Source: Aerococcus viridans
GTDB lineage: Bacteria > Bacillota > Bacilli > Lactobacillales > Aerococcaceae
Length of the DNA: 64,000 nucleotides
Assembly (NCBI RefSeq): GCF_002871935.1
Contig: NZ_PNHQ01000008.1
Location: forward strand, 30,163-94,162
Direction of reading: 5' to 3'
The notes below the pieces were generated by a model that worked only from the letters and a program-made list of their open reading frames with translations, did not search any database and was not told where the DNA came from. A program made the position numbers and the translations under genes. The first letter of the stretch is position 1. Every line of letters begins with the position of its first letter. Shown piece by piece: positions 18,168-26,879 of the stretch.

Positions 18168-19205
18168 TTAAAAATGTACGAAATTAATGATACCTAAAGC
18201 GATCATCAAGCAAGATACCGCTAGATGTAATTTTCGGTGCATGAAAATAATAGCTACAAATTCACGCACCCAATTTAATAATCGCTCCATCATCATAGCC
18301 TGAGCACCTACACCAGACATTTGATATAAGCCTTCCATATTGGCATAAAGTTGACTACGGTATAAATGATATGAAGAGGTAACAAAAACCGCCTTGGTCG
18401 TTTTCAACTGTTTCGTATTGGCTTGTATAATACCTTTAGCATAGATGAAATTCTCATGCGTATTACGTGCTTGGTCTTCAAGTATGATCGTTTCAGGTGG
18501 CACTCCATGGTCCACCAAGTAATCAGCCATAATCCGTGCTTCACTCACATGAGACTCCGCCCCAGTTGACGTTCCACTCACAATAATGCGGGGGACGGTC
18601 TGATATTGGAACCGTTGCCTTTCAATATAATCTATCGCCATATCCAAACGACTTTCTAAAACACTAGAAGGCTTTCCTTCCCTAGATAGTTGTTCGCCTA
18701 GAATAATCACAAAATCCTGTTGGCCCTCATCCTCAAGTAAGGTCAGACGCAAGGTGACCACCAAATAATTGACAAAAGCTAGTACGAAATAGGCCATTGC
18801 AAATTGAAAAACTGTCATCACTTCTTGATGAGAAAAAGGGGCATAAAAGAAGCTTGCCATATATTGAAAGACTGTGCCACCAACCAATAAGACAGCTAAT
18901 AGTAAACCAATTGTCAACTGCAACTTAGACTTTTCAACTCGGTAAACTTTTAAGGCATAGGAAACCATTCCAATCCCAAAAATCATGGTAAATAGGGGTG
19001 CGAGTAACCGCACATAGCGGTCTAACCAATAAAAGGCATGTTGAAACAGCGGATGGTTATTAAAAGTCGGGTCGTTTAAAATCGCTAAAAATAGCATAAT
19101 AAAACCCGCTAAAAATAGAAAGTTATCCACCAAATTACGCGGTGCAATAACGAGAATAACTATGCCAACAAGAAAACATGTTAGCGCTATGAGATATGGA
19201 ATCAT
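18168..19205 (-). CDS. YdcF-family (DUF218) membrane protein
   Basis: 345 residues. The first half has four to five membrane helices; the DUF218/YdcF domain covers about 165-300, with DFVIILGEQLSREGKPS, PRIIVSGTSTGAESHVSEA, DQARNTHENF and VFVTSSYHLYRSQ, the residues conserved in the SanA/ElyC/YdcF family. A final helix closes the protein. Family members are linked to cell-envelope metabolism; the reaction is unknown. It starts eight bases after rsmI and shares its operon. Confidence 0.85.
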   Translation of the reverse strand: MIPYLIALTCFLVGIVILVIAPRNLVDNFLFLAGFIMLFLAILNDPTFNNHPLFQHAFYWLDRYVRLLAPLFTMIFGIGMVSYALKVYRVEKSKLQLTIGLLLAVLLVGGTVFQYMASFFYAPFSHQEVMTVFQFAMAYFVLAFVNYLVVTLRLTLLEDEGQQDFVIILGEQLSREGKPSSVLESRLDMAIDYIERQRFQYQTVPRIIVSGTSTGAESHVSEARIMADYLVDHGVPPETIILEDQARNTHENFIYAKGIIQANTKQLKTTKAVFVTSSYHLYRSQLYANMEGLYQMSGVGAQAMMMERLLNWVREFVAIIFMHRKLHLAVSCLMIALGIINFVHF

Positions 19206-19213
19206 AAAGCCTC

Positions 19214-20110
19214 CTATATTTCGTGGTAAGCTGCATATACTTCCCGCTTATTGATACCCGTTTGTTTAGCAACTTGTTTAATCGCATCCTTTGTCGACAA
19301 GTCTTTTTGACCCATCCACCAGTCTACTTGTTCTTTTAAGGACATCTCTTCTGAAGCATTCTGTAACATGGTCGCTTCAGTTATTGGCGCATCGTTACCG
19401 GCGATGTAGAAGCAAATTTCCCCTTTAATTGGTCCATTTTGAGCGAAATGTATCGCCAGCTCATCAAGGGTGCCACGATTAAATTCTTCAAACTTCTTGG
19501 TCAATTCCCGTACCACAACCGCGCGCCGGTCAGGACCAAAGGCGTCTCTTAAATCCTCAAGGGTTTGCACTAACCGGTAGGGTGATTCATAAAACATCAT
19601 CGTATACGGAAAATTCACCAAGTCATCTAAGAAGGCCTTTTTCTCAGATTTCTTACGAGGTAAAAAACCAATAAATGCGAACTGGTCGGTATCTAGCCCG
19701 GACGCAATAAGTCCAGTCAAGGCTGCATTAGCTCCAGGTAGTGGCACCACACGAATGCCTTCAGCGATTGCAGCTTGCGCTAATTCAAAACCTGGATCTG
19801 AAATAGCAGGCATACCAGCATCCGATACCTGAGCTAAATGCTGCCCTTTTTTGAGCAAATCTAAAATTTGTGGAATCCGCGTCTGACTATTGTGTTGGTG
19901 GTAGGACATCTGCCCCGTCGTCACCTCAAAATGGTTGAGCAACTTTTGCGTATTTCGCGTATCCTCCGCCAAAATCATATCCACCGATTTCAAGGTATTG
20001 ACTGCACGAAAAGTCATATCCTCCAAATTACCAATCGGCGTCGGCACCAAATACAAGGTCCCAAACCCTTCATTCTCCTGTTTTGTAAATGAATGTTGTA
20101 CCTGAACCAT
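19214..20110 (-). CDS. rsmI: 16S rRNA 2'-O-ribose C1402 methyltransferase
   Basis: RsmI methylates the ribose of C1402 in the 16S decoding centre with SAM. The 298-residue tetrapyrrole-methylase-fold protein has GTLYLVPTPIGNLEDMTFRA at the start, LAEDTRNTQKLLNH, QVSDAGMPAISDPG near 95 and PLPGANAALTGL. The start ATG at 20110 follows GAGGAGTGAGGGC; five extra upstream codons have no site. The gene follows the GIY-YIG gene as in yazA-yabC of Bacillus subtilis. Confidence 0.96.
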   Translation of the reverse strand: MVQVQHSFTKQENEGFGTLYLVPTPIGNLEDMTFRAVNTLKSVDMILAEDTRNTQKLLNHFEVTTGQMSYHQHNSQTRIPQILDLLKKGQHLAQVSDAGMPAISDPGFELAQAAIAEGIRVVPLPGANAALTGLIASGLDTDQFAFIGFLPRKKSEKKAFLDDLVNFPYTMMFYESPYRLVQTLEDLRDAFGPDRRAVVVRELTKKFEEFNRGTLDELAIHFAQNGPIKGEICFYIAGNDAPITEATMLQNASEEMSLKEQVDWWMGQKDLSTKDAIKQVAKQTGINKREVYAAYHEI

Positions 20111-20114
20111 GCCC

Positions 20115-20495
20115 TCACTCCTCATTCTTATCCGTCACTACTTCTTCTGGTAAAAAGGGTAAACTGCCCTCTAAGCTATCAGCCACCCGGTCCGTCCACA
20201 TGTTTGGTGGCCAAACTTGGTTGACGCCCTTTTCTTTAAGGAAGGCTTTCTTTTGACTGCGGGTTAGCTGTTTAAACCAATACTCTGCTGACATCGCCCG
20301 CGACTTTGATGTAAACGGCTTGCTATAGACCATATGTACTGGCCTGCGTCCCTTCGCTTGAGTATACTTGGCACCCTTTCCTTGATTGTGCACCTTTTCT
20401 CGACGATCTGGATCCGTCGTATAGCCTGTGTAAAGCGTATTATCACTGCAAGCTAGCACGTAGAAATAGTGCCATTTTTCTGACTTATTCGCCAT
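20115..20495 (-). CDS. GIY-YIG nuclease family protein
   Basis: 126-residue small GIY-YIG domain protein (YazA/YhbQ type). The motif appears as [16 protein letters not shown] at about 10-25, with R32, H36 and E67 positions filled in [12 protein letters not shown] and [10 protein letters not shown]. The family resembles SLX1 and may act on branched DNA, but function in bacteria is unsettled. It overlaps the end of trmN6 by 11 bases and precedes rsmI, the conserved order. Confidence 0.88.
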   Translation of the reverse strand: MANKSEKWHYFYVLACSDNTLYTGYTTDPDRREKVHNQGKGAKYTQAKGRRPVHMVYSKPFTSKSRAMSAEYWFKQLTRSQKKAFLKEKGVNQVWPPNMWTDRVADSLEGSLPFLPEEVVTDKNEE

Positions 20496-21243
20496 AAATT
20501 AACTGTCTCATCTCCGGTGTATATTCATCAGAAACGGTTTGGGTATAGAAAGGTGGCAAGACCCGAAGTCCTTTATCATGACCATCTTTCATGAATTCTA
20601 ATAAAATTGTTTTGGCTTCTTTACCTGGTTTAGGATAGATAAACTGCAGCCGCTTCAATGTTAAATGATACTGGCTACCAAGTACGATCAATTCACTCAA
20701 CCGCTCCGGACGATGGACGATATATAGCTTGCCTCGATTGCGTAAGACGAATTGTGCTTGCTTGAAAATATCTTCTGCTGTCATGGCCACTTCATGACGC
20801 GCTAAGGTTTTCGCATCTAGTAAATTGACCTTAGAGTCTTCATATTTTTTAAAATATGGTGGATTACAAGTCACTACATCCACAGAATCCTTTTTAAAAA
20901 CGTCGCGGACAGTTTTTAAATCCATCTGGTGAATCCTAATTTTATCAGATAGGTCATTGTGGACCATAGACCGTTTCGCCATATCCGCTACTTGGGGTTG
21001 GATTTCGATGCCATGAATCTGCGTTTTATCGTTGGTTTTGGCTGATAACAATAAAGGAATGACCCCATTACCCGAACAAAAGTCAATGACCTGCTTCACA
21101 CGACTCGAAGACACTTGGGCGAAATGCGCCAATAAAATGGCGTCTACTGAAAAGGAGAAGGTCAGGTCACTTTGAATAATTTCAAGATTTTGTGGAATTA
21201 AGGCATCTAACCGTTCGCCTGCTCGTAATAAGGATGTCTCCAT
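20485..21243 (-). CDS. trmN6: tRNA1(Val) (adenine37-N6)-methyltransferase
   Basis: 252-residue Rossmann-fold SAM methyltransferase (YabB/YfiC group). The SAM site is [16 protein letters not shown] at about 50-66 and the amino-methyltransferase motif is CNPPYF near 121. The early segment [13 protein letters not shown] is typical of the group. E. coli YfiC modifies A37 of tRNA-Val; transfer to this protein is by family. Its start overlaps the yabA stop by one base, so translation is coupled. Confidence 0.85.
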   Translation of the reverse strand: METSLLRAGERLDALIPQNLEIIQSDLTFSFSVDAILLAHFAQVSSSRVKQVIDFCSGNGVIPLLLSAKTNDKTQIHGIEIQPQVADMAKRSMVHNDLSDKIRIHQMDLKTVRDVFKKDSVDVVTCNPPYFKKYEDSKVNLLDAKTLARHEVAMTAEDIFKQAQFVLRNRGKLYIVHRPERLSELIVLGSQYHLTLKRLQFIYPKPGKEAKTILLEFMKDGHDKGLRVLPPFYTQTVSDEYTPEMRQLIYGE

Positions 21244-21638
21244 TAGCCTTGATTCTCCTCACCAGCACGCTCACCATACAGAATATCTAAACAGAACATG
21301 CACTGTTCGTCATTTCCTCGGCGTTGACCGTAGGAAATATTACAAATATGGAAGCCATCTTCGTAGATATTCATAAGATTTTGACGGGCTTTTGACATCA
21401 CCTGTGGTGTATCCTCGCCAGCAGGTTCATCTGTTTTCGCAGTATTTTGCGATAAACTATCGTTTAATTCCGTTAACTCTTGTACCCGTTCACGTAAATA
21501 AAAATTTTCCATTTTCAAGTTGTGGGAGGAAATCAATAATTTGTCCCATTCTTCATTGATAGCATCAATTTTTTCAATCATCCCCTGCAATTCACTTTTC
21601 AATGCAGTAATTTCTTCTGCTACATGATGTTCATCCAC
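21243..21638 (-). CDS. yabA: Replication initiation control protein YabA
   Basis: YabA binds DnaA and DnaN and restrains initiation in Firmicutes. The 131-residue protein has an N-terminal coiled coil (about 1-60) for tetramerisation and a C-terminal zinc motif GFHICNISYG followed by DEQCMFC. It opens the operon yabA-trmN6-GIY-YIG-rsmI-ydcF. In most relatives holB and yaaT come directly before; here they are missing from this spot. An extended -10 element (TGTGCTATAAT) is at 21803-21813. Confidence 0.93.
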   Translation of the reverse strand: MDEHHVAEEITALKSELQGMIEKIDAINEEWDKLLISSHNLKMENFYLRERVQELTELNDSLSQNTAKTDEPAGEDTPQVMSKARQNLMNIYEDGFHICNISYGQRRGNDEQCMFCLDILYGERAGEENQG

Positions 21639-21802
21639 GTTCCCGCACCTACTTTCTACTAGTCATCCTATACCTATTTAGCCAAAGCTTATTTAAGCAT
21701 CCAATCATTTCCATTAAAACGCAATATCTACGCTTTTCCACTCTCCATGATACCATATGATGTGGCTAACCTAAATGAAAACTTTATTTTCAACTAGCGT
21801 CA

Positions 21803-21813
21803 ATTATAGCACA
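21803..21813 (-). promoter_or_regulatory. Extended -10 promoter of the yabA operon
   Basis: On the minus strand TGTGCTATAAT gives a TGn-extended consensus -10. No good -35 is seen at 17 bases. The rest of the 350-base gap (21639-21991) holds nothing else I can name. Confidence 0.5.
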
Positions 21814-21991
21814 CCTGTTCGGTTTTTGATGATTAATTACCCTAAGGCCATCTTAAAAAAGAATATTTCGCTGAAGTACTAGCAAGTTAAACCTGAGCAG
21901 TATAATTTATTTACCTAAACGATTAAACTCAGCTATGCTAAAATAAAGACAATGAATCGACAAAAAATTTCCAACGAACGGAGTTTCACTC

Positions 21992-22891
21992 ATGCAAGAT
22001 TTTACCTTTGATAATATGTTTACCCTCGCTGATACCTACGATGAAACCGAATTGTACTATTTCATTGGTAATCGCAAGGTCCCTAGCATGTATAGTAACA
22101 ATAAAATCGTCCTCGATTTTGTCCCTACAGCTGAAGAATTAGATATTCTAGAAGACAATTTCCTAGATTATGCATATGACTTAAACCTTGCTTACTACAG
22201 CTTTGTACTACCTATGAATCAACCACTAGCCCCAGACCTATTCGCTTCAATCGGTGAAGTGGGCTACGAAATTTCACTAACCAAGTTGATGGTGCTAGAT
22301 CCAGCTGACTTCAAAGGGACAACCAAAGCCAAAGATACCTACGGCGACCGTCTCGTCTTAAAAGAAGTAGATGCTTCTATTGAACAAGACTACTTTAATT
22401 TCAACCAAGTTTTTGATAAAGCGATTGATGACTCAGGCCAATTTGCAGCACAAAAGTTAAATTATTACCCATGGTTTTTAGCGGAAAATAATACCACTGC
22501 GCTAGCTGTTTACATCGATGACAAATTAGTCGCTATTACAGATATTATCCGCTTAGCACATGCCTATGAAATTGATAATTTTCAAGTCTTAGATGATTAC
22601 CAGCGTCAAGGAATCGGTTCACTCATCCAACAATGGGTATGTAATAAAGCCCTAGCTGAAGGTAAAATGGTTATTCTTGCTGCTGATGCTGACGATACCC
22701 CTTATGATATGTATGTAAAACAAGGCTACCAAGACCAGGGTATGCAAATTGGGCTCAATCGAAAAATCGAAGCCCCTATCATTGAAGACATCCAAACTTA
22801 TCAAGCTGACCCAGTTGCTTATATGCTTGATAATGCTAATTTTGATGACTTTGATGACTTTGATGAGTTTGAAGCATTTGAAGACGAATAG
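21992..22891 (+). CDS. GNAT family N-acetyltransferase
   Basis: 299-residue protein whose GNAT fold lies at about 120-255, with the acetyl-CoA loop DDYQRQGIGSLIQQW and AADADDTPYDMYVKQGYQ. The N-terminal 120 residues may be a second, degenerate GNAT-like half. The C-terminus is a strongly acidic tail made of repeated DDFDDFDEF units, possibly a simple repeat expansion. Substrate unknown. ATG at 21992 follows CGAACGGAG. It is transcribed alone, towards birA. Confidence 0.75.
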   Translation: MQDFTFDNMFTLADTYDETELYYFIGNRKVPSMYSNNKIVLDFVPTAEELDILEDNFLDYAYDLNLAYYSFVLPMNQPLAPDLFASIGEVGYEISLTKLMVLDPADFKGTTKAKDTYGDRLVLKEVDASIEQDYFNFNQVFDKAIDDSGQFAAQKLNYYPWFLAENNTTALAVYIDDKLVAITDIIRLAHAYEIDNFQVLDDYQRQGIGSLIQQWVCNKALAEGKMVILAADADDTPYDMYVKQGYQDQGMQIGLNRKIEAPIIEDIQTYQADPVAYMLDNANFDDFDDFDEFEAFEDE

Positions 22892-22989
22892 AAGAAGTAT
22901 TATGTCCCCCTTAAAGGTATTAAACTTTCAATCTACTAGAGCGAATGCATATCAATAAAGGGGGGTTCGTGTATATTTAAGCACATATC

Positions 22990-23016
22990 GTCACCCTTAT
23001 AAAAATAACAGTTGAC
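22990..23016 (+). promoter_or_regulatory. BirA operator in front of birA
   Basis: GTCACC (22990-22995), 15 bases, then GTTGAC (23011-23016). The right half overlaps the -35 TTGACA of the birA promoter (23012-23017; -10 TAATCT at 23035-23040, spacer 17). The spacing is identical to the site before bioY, so BirA probably represses its own gene. Confidence 0.6.
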
Positions 23017-23071
23017 AATGAAAGTTTAACTTGCTAATCTAATGCTTATATCAAAAGAAAGGACATATGTC

Positions 23072-24073
23072 ATGACAGTTAAAGCAAAGTTACTGGCTTA
23101 CCTATTAGATCATCCTGGACATTTTCATACTGGACCAGAATTAGCCGACCACTTCCAAGTCAGCCGCAACGCTATTTGGAAAGCTGTAAAGCAACTAGAA
23201 ACTGAAGGATATGGAATTATCCGTCACCCTAAAGATGGCTATGCCTTAGAAAACCTAAATCATGCCATTGATCCTAACCAAATTCGCCATGGCTTACAAA
23301 AAGTTTGGCCTGAATTAAAGGTATACTACCAAGAATCTACCACGTCAACCAATGACCTTGGCCGTAAACATGCAGCAGATCATCCTAACCAACCCGCTCT
23401 ATTTATTTCGAGCGAGCAAACAGCTGGACGTGGCCGTCGCGGTCGATCTTTTTATTCATCGCTTAGCCAAGGACTTTACTTCTCATTAGTGATGACGCCA
23501 CCAAGTGGTGCCAATAATGAACTGGTCGCTTCAATGACGATTGCTTCTGCTTCAGCCTATGCAGAAACATTATCAAGCTATTTATCTGATGATGTTATGA
23601 TTAAGTGGGTGAATGACCTATTTTATCAAGGGAAAAAGGTTGTCGGTATCCTAACCGAAGCAACTTTTGATATGGAAAGCCAGACCATTTCTCATCTGGT
23701 ACTAGGGATTGGGTCTAACCTTGCGGGTGACTTTGCCAAAGAAAATGCAGAAAATCAAACTGTTGCAGGTACCTTATTTGGACCACAATTACCAGGAACA
23801 TTTAATACGAACGATTTAATTACAAACTTTGTCATTAAGTTTAAATCTTACTATGATGACTTATCTAGCCTGGCTTTCCTTGACTATTACCGTAGTCACT
23901 TATTAGGTAAAAACCAGTGGGTGAACTATACAGAAAATCACAAAAACTACCGTGGTAAAATCCTTGATGTAACAGATCTTGGTCATCTTTCAATCGAAAC
24001 ACCAGAAGGTAAAGTGCGAACCCTTGTATCTGGTGAAGTATCTTTCTCTAGTCAGCAATTCGCTGACCAATAA
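23072..24073 (+). CDS. birA: Bifunctional biotin-[acetyl-CoA-carboxylase] ligase / biotin repressor
   Basis: BirA biotinylates carboxylase subunits and, with biotinyl-AMP bound, represses biotin genes. The 333-residue protein has an N-terminal winged helix (LADHFQVSRNAIWKAVKQLE, about 18-42), the central ligase domain with the biotinyl-AMP loop AGRGRRGRSF and WVNDLFYQGKKVVGILTE, and a C-terminal SH3-like domain. I choose the ATG at 23072 because AAAGGA lies eight bases before it; the earlier ATG at 23042 sits at the transcription start. The operator upstream supports autoregulation. Confidence 0.95.
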   Translation: MTVKAKLLAYLLDHPGHFHTGPELADHFQVSRNAIWKAVKQLETEGYGIIRHPKDGYALENLNHAIDPNQIRHGLQKVWPELKVYYQESTTSTNDLGRKHAADHPNQPALFISSEQTAGRGRRGRSFYSSLSQGLYFSLVMTPPSGANNELVASMTIASASAYAETLSSYLSDDVMIKWVNDLFYQGKKVVGILTEATFDMESQTISHLVLGIGSNLAGDFAKENAENQTVAGTLFGPQLPGTFNTNDLITNFVIKFKSYYDDLSSLAFLDYYRSHLLGKNQWVNYTENHKNYRGKILDVTDLGHLSIETPEGKVRTLVSGEVSFSSQQFADQ

Positions 24074-24148
24074 CGCACTTAAACTTAACTATAGCAACAA
24101 CTTTTGGATGTGTGATCATTTAGCACACATCCATATAAAAAATAAATG

Positions 24149-24175
24149 GTCAACCATAAATAAAATATAGTTGAC
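24149..24175 (+). promoter_or_regulatory. BirA operator in front of bioY
   Basis: GTCAAC (24149-24154), 15 bases, GTTGAC (24170-24175): a perfect inverted repeat of six bases with the same spacing as the site before birA. It lies just upstream of the bioY ribosome binding site. A separate hairpin GGATGTGTG/CACACATCC at 24104-24131 without a T-run precedes it. Confidence 0.7.
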
Positions 24176-24195
24176 TCAATTAAAAGGAGAACAAT

Positions 24196-24711
24196 ATGAC
24201 AAAATCATCTACTTACTATTGGATACTTTCAGCACTTATGAGTGTTATTACATTCATCGCTTCCTATGTTGTTGTACCGTTCGGTGCAATTCCTTTCACG
24301 CTACAAACCTTAGCCGTTATTTTAACAGGTTTATTACTACCGAGAAAATATGCAGCAGTGGCTATGCTTTTAAACGCTATTCTTTTATTTATGTTTAAAG
24401 GTGCCTTTATTTACAGCCCTTCTTTTGGTTTTATCATCGGTTTTATTGCGGCTATGTTTTTTGCTAGTCAAAATCCAGCACTTGAAAAAGGTTGGAAAGC
24501 ATTAACTATTCGTGCAATTGTGATGAATGTCATCATATTTTTATGCGGTTTAACATATATGTACTTGGCACTAAACTTCTTACTAGATTCACCAATCACT
24601 TGGATGCAAACACTTATGTCAGGTATGATTATCTTCCTACCGACTGATATCATTAAAAATATAGTAGCCATTTACCTTGCTTTAGTCTTGAAAAAACGAT
24701 TAGTCCTATAG
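24196..24711 (+). CDS. bioY: Biotin transporter BioY
   Basis: BioY is the substrate-binding S component of ECF biotin transporters. The 171-residue protein has about six membrane helices and the family signature VPFGAIPFTLQTLAVILTG at 28-46. The energy-coupling EcfAA'T module is not here and would be encoded elsewhere. ATG at 24196 follows AAAAGGAG. The BirA-type operator directly upstream supports biotin as the substrate. Confidence 0.92.
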   Translation: MTKSSTYYWILSALMSVITFIASYVVVPFGAIPFTLQTLAVILTGLLLPRKYAAVAMLLNAILLFMFKGAFIYSPSFGFIIGFIAAMFFASQNPALEKGWKALTIRAIVMNVIIFLCGLTYMYLALNFLLDSPITWMQTLMSGMIIFLPTDIIKNIVAIYLALVLKKRLVL

Positions 24712-24730
24712 AAGTTAGCATACTTATTCA

Positions 24731-24771
24731 ATCAAAAGGCCGTGACTTTATCGTCTCGGCTCTTTTGATGA
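24731..24771. terminator. Bidirectional terminator between bioY and rgg
   Basis: ATCAAAAG and CTTTTGAT with inner CCG/CGG pairs form a hairpin between two convergent genes. A-rich and T-rich flanks allow use from both sides. It overlaps the last codons of the rgg-like gene. Confidence 0.6.
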
Positions 24772-25674
24772 TACTATATGCGAATTTGATCTTTCACCAT
24801 TCTGACTATCTTGTGATACTGAAATAGTAAAGATCGTTTGATAACAAGCTAATTCATCTCGATGCATTTTAGCGAATGGTGGATCAAATAATTCAAAGAC
24901 TTGAATGGCCTTATGACACTTGCTTAACCCTTCATCCGACTGACCTTCAATCATTTGAATAAGCCCATCTAAAAATAAGAGTCTATTTTTGAAATAATAA
25001 GCATTTGTGCTAAGTTCAGGTTGGACTTTAGCTACGATATCTTTCACTTCTTCAGTCCGCCCCGACCGTAAACGGTCAAAACACACATTAATTAGAATGC
25101 TGAGCAAGTGATTTTTGATAACATCAGTCTCTTGTAGCGTAGGCAGTTTTTTGACCATTTCATAGACTAATAAGTCCTGCAAAGACATTGTGAGTCCTCT
25201 AAGGGAATTCCCTAATAAAATCACTTCATAAGTTGTCCAGATTGAACAATTCAAAATGTAGTCACTAATAGCCTCTTTATCTGCTTCAGCAATCTCAACC
25301 TCAGTTAAATCGTTGAGTAAAAGTTTCGTCATAATAGCATTATACCTAAATAACACCTGGTTGGTTTCAAGGTACAACTTTTCATGGGTTTGAATAATCA
25401 TTTTCAAAGCATCAATATCACCTTGTTTATAGGCACTATCAATTTCTTCAATATATAATTTATATGGGCTATCGAATTTTTCAATAGCAGCAATAAATTC
25501 TGAAAAGGATATGCCTAAGTTATGAACTAAGTTCACCAAATGATGAATTGTAATACTAGATTCACCACGCTCAAACTTTGAGAGTTGGGAATAAGAAATC
25601 TCTCCCGTGGTCGCATCCTTTAAGGTTAAACCCCGCTCCGTTCTTAAATCTCTATATATTGAACCAATGTTCAC
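24748..25674 (-). CDS. Rgg/GadR/MutR family transcriptional regulator
   Basis: 308-residue RRNPP-type regulator. The N-terminal XRE helix-turn-helix spans about 5-60 (GSIYRDLRTERGLTL, then SYSQLSKFERGESSIT). The rest is all-helical, like the TPR-type repeat domain of Rgg proteins that binds a short peptide. The GTG start at 25674 has AAAGGAG upstream. It is divergent from a 21-codon hydrophobic peptide gene, the classic arrangement of Rgg with its SHP pheromone. It should control the promoter between them. Confidence 0.85.
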   Translation of the reverse strand: MNIGSIYRDLRTERGLTLKDATTGEISYSQLSKFERGESSITIHHLVNLVHNLGISFSEFIAAIEKFDSPYKLYIEEIDSAYKQGDIDALKMIIQTHEKLYLETNQVLFRYNAIMTKLLLNDLTEVEIAEADKEAISDYILNCSIWTTYEVILLGNSLRGLTMSLQDLLVYEMVKKLPTLQETDVIKNHLLSILINVCFDRLRSGRTEEVKDIVAKVQPELSTNAYYFKNRLLFLDGLIQMIEGQSDEGLSKCHKAIQVFELFDPPFAKMHRDELACYQTIFTISVSQDSQNGERSNSHIVSSKEPRR

Positions 25675-25695
25675 GCTGTTGCTCCTTTGTAATAT

Positions 25696-25724
25696 ATGAC
25701 AATAAATAAAATTTCTCGTATAAT
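25696..25724 (+). promoter_or_regulatory. Promoter of the short hydrophobic peptide gene
   Basis: ATGACA (25696-25701) and TATAAT (25719-25724) with a 17-base spacer. The region between the rgg start and this promoter is the expected Rgg binding site. Confidence 0.7.
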
Positions 25725-25757
25725 TCTGCTATATTTTAACAAAAAGGAGACGAAATC

Positions 25758-25823
25758 ATGAAACAAAAGATCTTATCTTTACTAACAACTATCTCTATTT
25801 TTGGTATTATCGGTGTCTTATAA
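25758..25823 (+). CDS. Short hydrophobic peptide (SHP-like pheromone precursor)
   Basis: A 21-codon frame with a consensus promoter, AAGGAG eight bases before the ATG, and a peptide that starts MKQK, continues with ILSLLTTISIF and ends GIIGVL. Basic N-terminus, hydrophobic C-terminus, 20-24 residues and position divergent from an rgg gene are the defining features of SHP pheromone genes in streptococci. The mature signal would be the C-terminal 8 residues or so, made by membrane proteolysis and re-imported by an oligopeptide permease. It lacks the acidic residue (D or E) that usually starts mature SHPs, so it may belong to another group. It is convergent with holB and ends 10 bases from its stop. 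Confidence 0.7.
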   Translation: MKQKILSLLTTISIFGIIGVL

Positions 25824-25833
25824 AGATTTAAGC

Positions 25834-26847
25834 CTATTGTTTCCAATAGGCTAGCACCATATATTCCATAGCGGATTGTACACTCACATTTGATTGAATC
25901 ATCCGTTGTGCTTGCCCTACTAAATGTAGGGCTTTTGTTGCTTCTTCGACCGTAATCTTAGCCAGTATTCCTTGATAGGCCTCAAAATTATTAGGAAACA
26001 CCATCTGGTCTTGATTGCTTTGTCCTTGATCCGCATGTAGCAATAGATAGAGTAAATCATGAAAATGAAAAGCTACAAGATTAAGGGCTTGAATGATATC
26101 TGCTCTACCCTTGGGACCCTTCATCCAGTCTGATGCTACCATGGTTAGACCTCGAGGGTCTTTTTTCACGATTAAATCAACCCATTGCATAGACCAGGTC
26201 AAACGTTGTTGGAAATCTTCATCCCAAGCCAAGGCAACTGCCTCGTCGATATCATTGGTCAAGGCAGTCAAAGTGGTCGCCATACTTGGTTTAATCCCAG
26301 CTTCTTCAAATAAAGCTTTTAAACTTACCTGATTCAGTTGGGGAAAATGAATCATCTGGCAACGAGAAACAATGGTTGATAAGATAGCATCTCTATTATT
26401 GGTTAAAAGGAAGATAAAGACATTTTCATGCGGTTCTTCAATGAATTTTAATAGTGAATTAGCTGCATTTACAGTCATTTTCTCTGCTTCATGAATGATA
26501 AATATTTGGTTGTCTCCTTCAAGTGAAGACATAGACAACCGCTCTTTCAAATCTCTGGTCTGATCAATTTTTATGGTATTGCCGTCTGGCTCAATATGGA
26601 AAACATCTGGATAATCAGCAGACAGAATCCTGCGACAATGGTTACAAGTGCCACAAGGGATCCCTTGGTTATCAGGATTTAAACAATTTAAATAAGCTGC
26701 TAAATAAAGTGCCATATCTTCTTGACCAGCGCCGACCATCCCTTCAAAAATATAGGCATGACCAAGGCGATTATTGACGAGTACCCTGTCCATCATAGCG
26801 GTTAAATCAGCTTGTTTTCTAGCGATATCAAAATGTTCATGTGCCAT
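25834..26847 (-). CDS. holB: DNA polymerase III subunit delta'
   Basis: Delta' is the structural clamp-loader subunit. The 337-residue AAA+ protein has a degenerate P-loop EGMVGAGQED, the zinc motif CGTCNHC at about 65-71, HEAEKMTVNAANSLLKFIEEP and the SRC motif in STIVSRCQMIHF. It ends the operon dnaX-ebfC-recR-tmk-holB. A stem AGCCTATTG/CAATAGGCT at 25831-25852 overlaps its last codons and may end the transcript. Confidence 0.95.
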   Translation of the reverse strand: MAHEHFDIARKQADLTAMMDRVLVNNRLGHAYIFEGMVGAGQEDMALYLAAYLNCLNPDNQGIPCGTCNHCRRILSADYPDVFHIEPDGNTIKIDQTRDLKERLSMSSLEGDNQIFIIHEAEKMTVNAANSLLKFIEEPHENVFIFLLTNNRDAILSTIVSRCQMIHFPQLNQVSLKALFEEAGIKPSMATTLTALTNDIDEAVALAWDEDFQQRLTWSMQWVDLIVKKDPRGLTMVASDWMKGPKGRADIIQALNLVAFHFHDLLYLLLHADQGQSNQDQMVFPNNFEAYQGILAKITVEEATKALHLVGQAQRMIQSNVSVQSAMEYMVLAYWKQ

Positions 26848-26879
26848 AGATGGACTCCTTCCAATTGTTTTATCAGTAT

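Noticed and set aside
22840..22890. Simple repeat at the end of the GNAT gene
   Set aside because: In frame it encodes a DDFDDFDEF acidic tail. It is part of the gene rather than a separate repeat locus.
24104..24131. Terminator between birA and bioY
   Set aside because: The stem GGATGTGTG/CACACATCC is strong but has no T-run on either strand. It may be an mRNA structure; function undecided.
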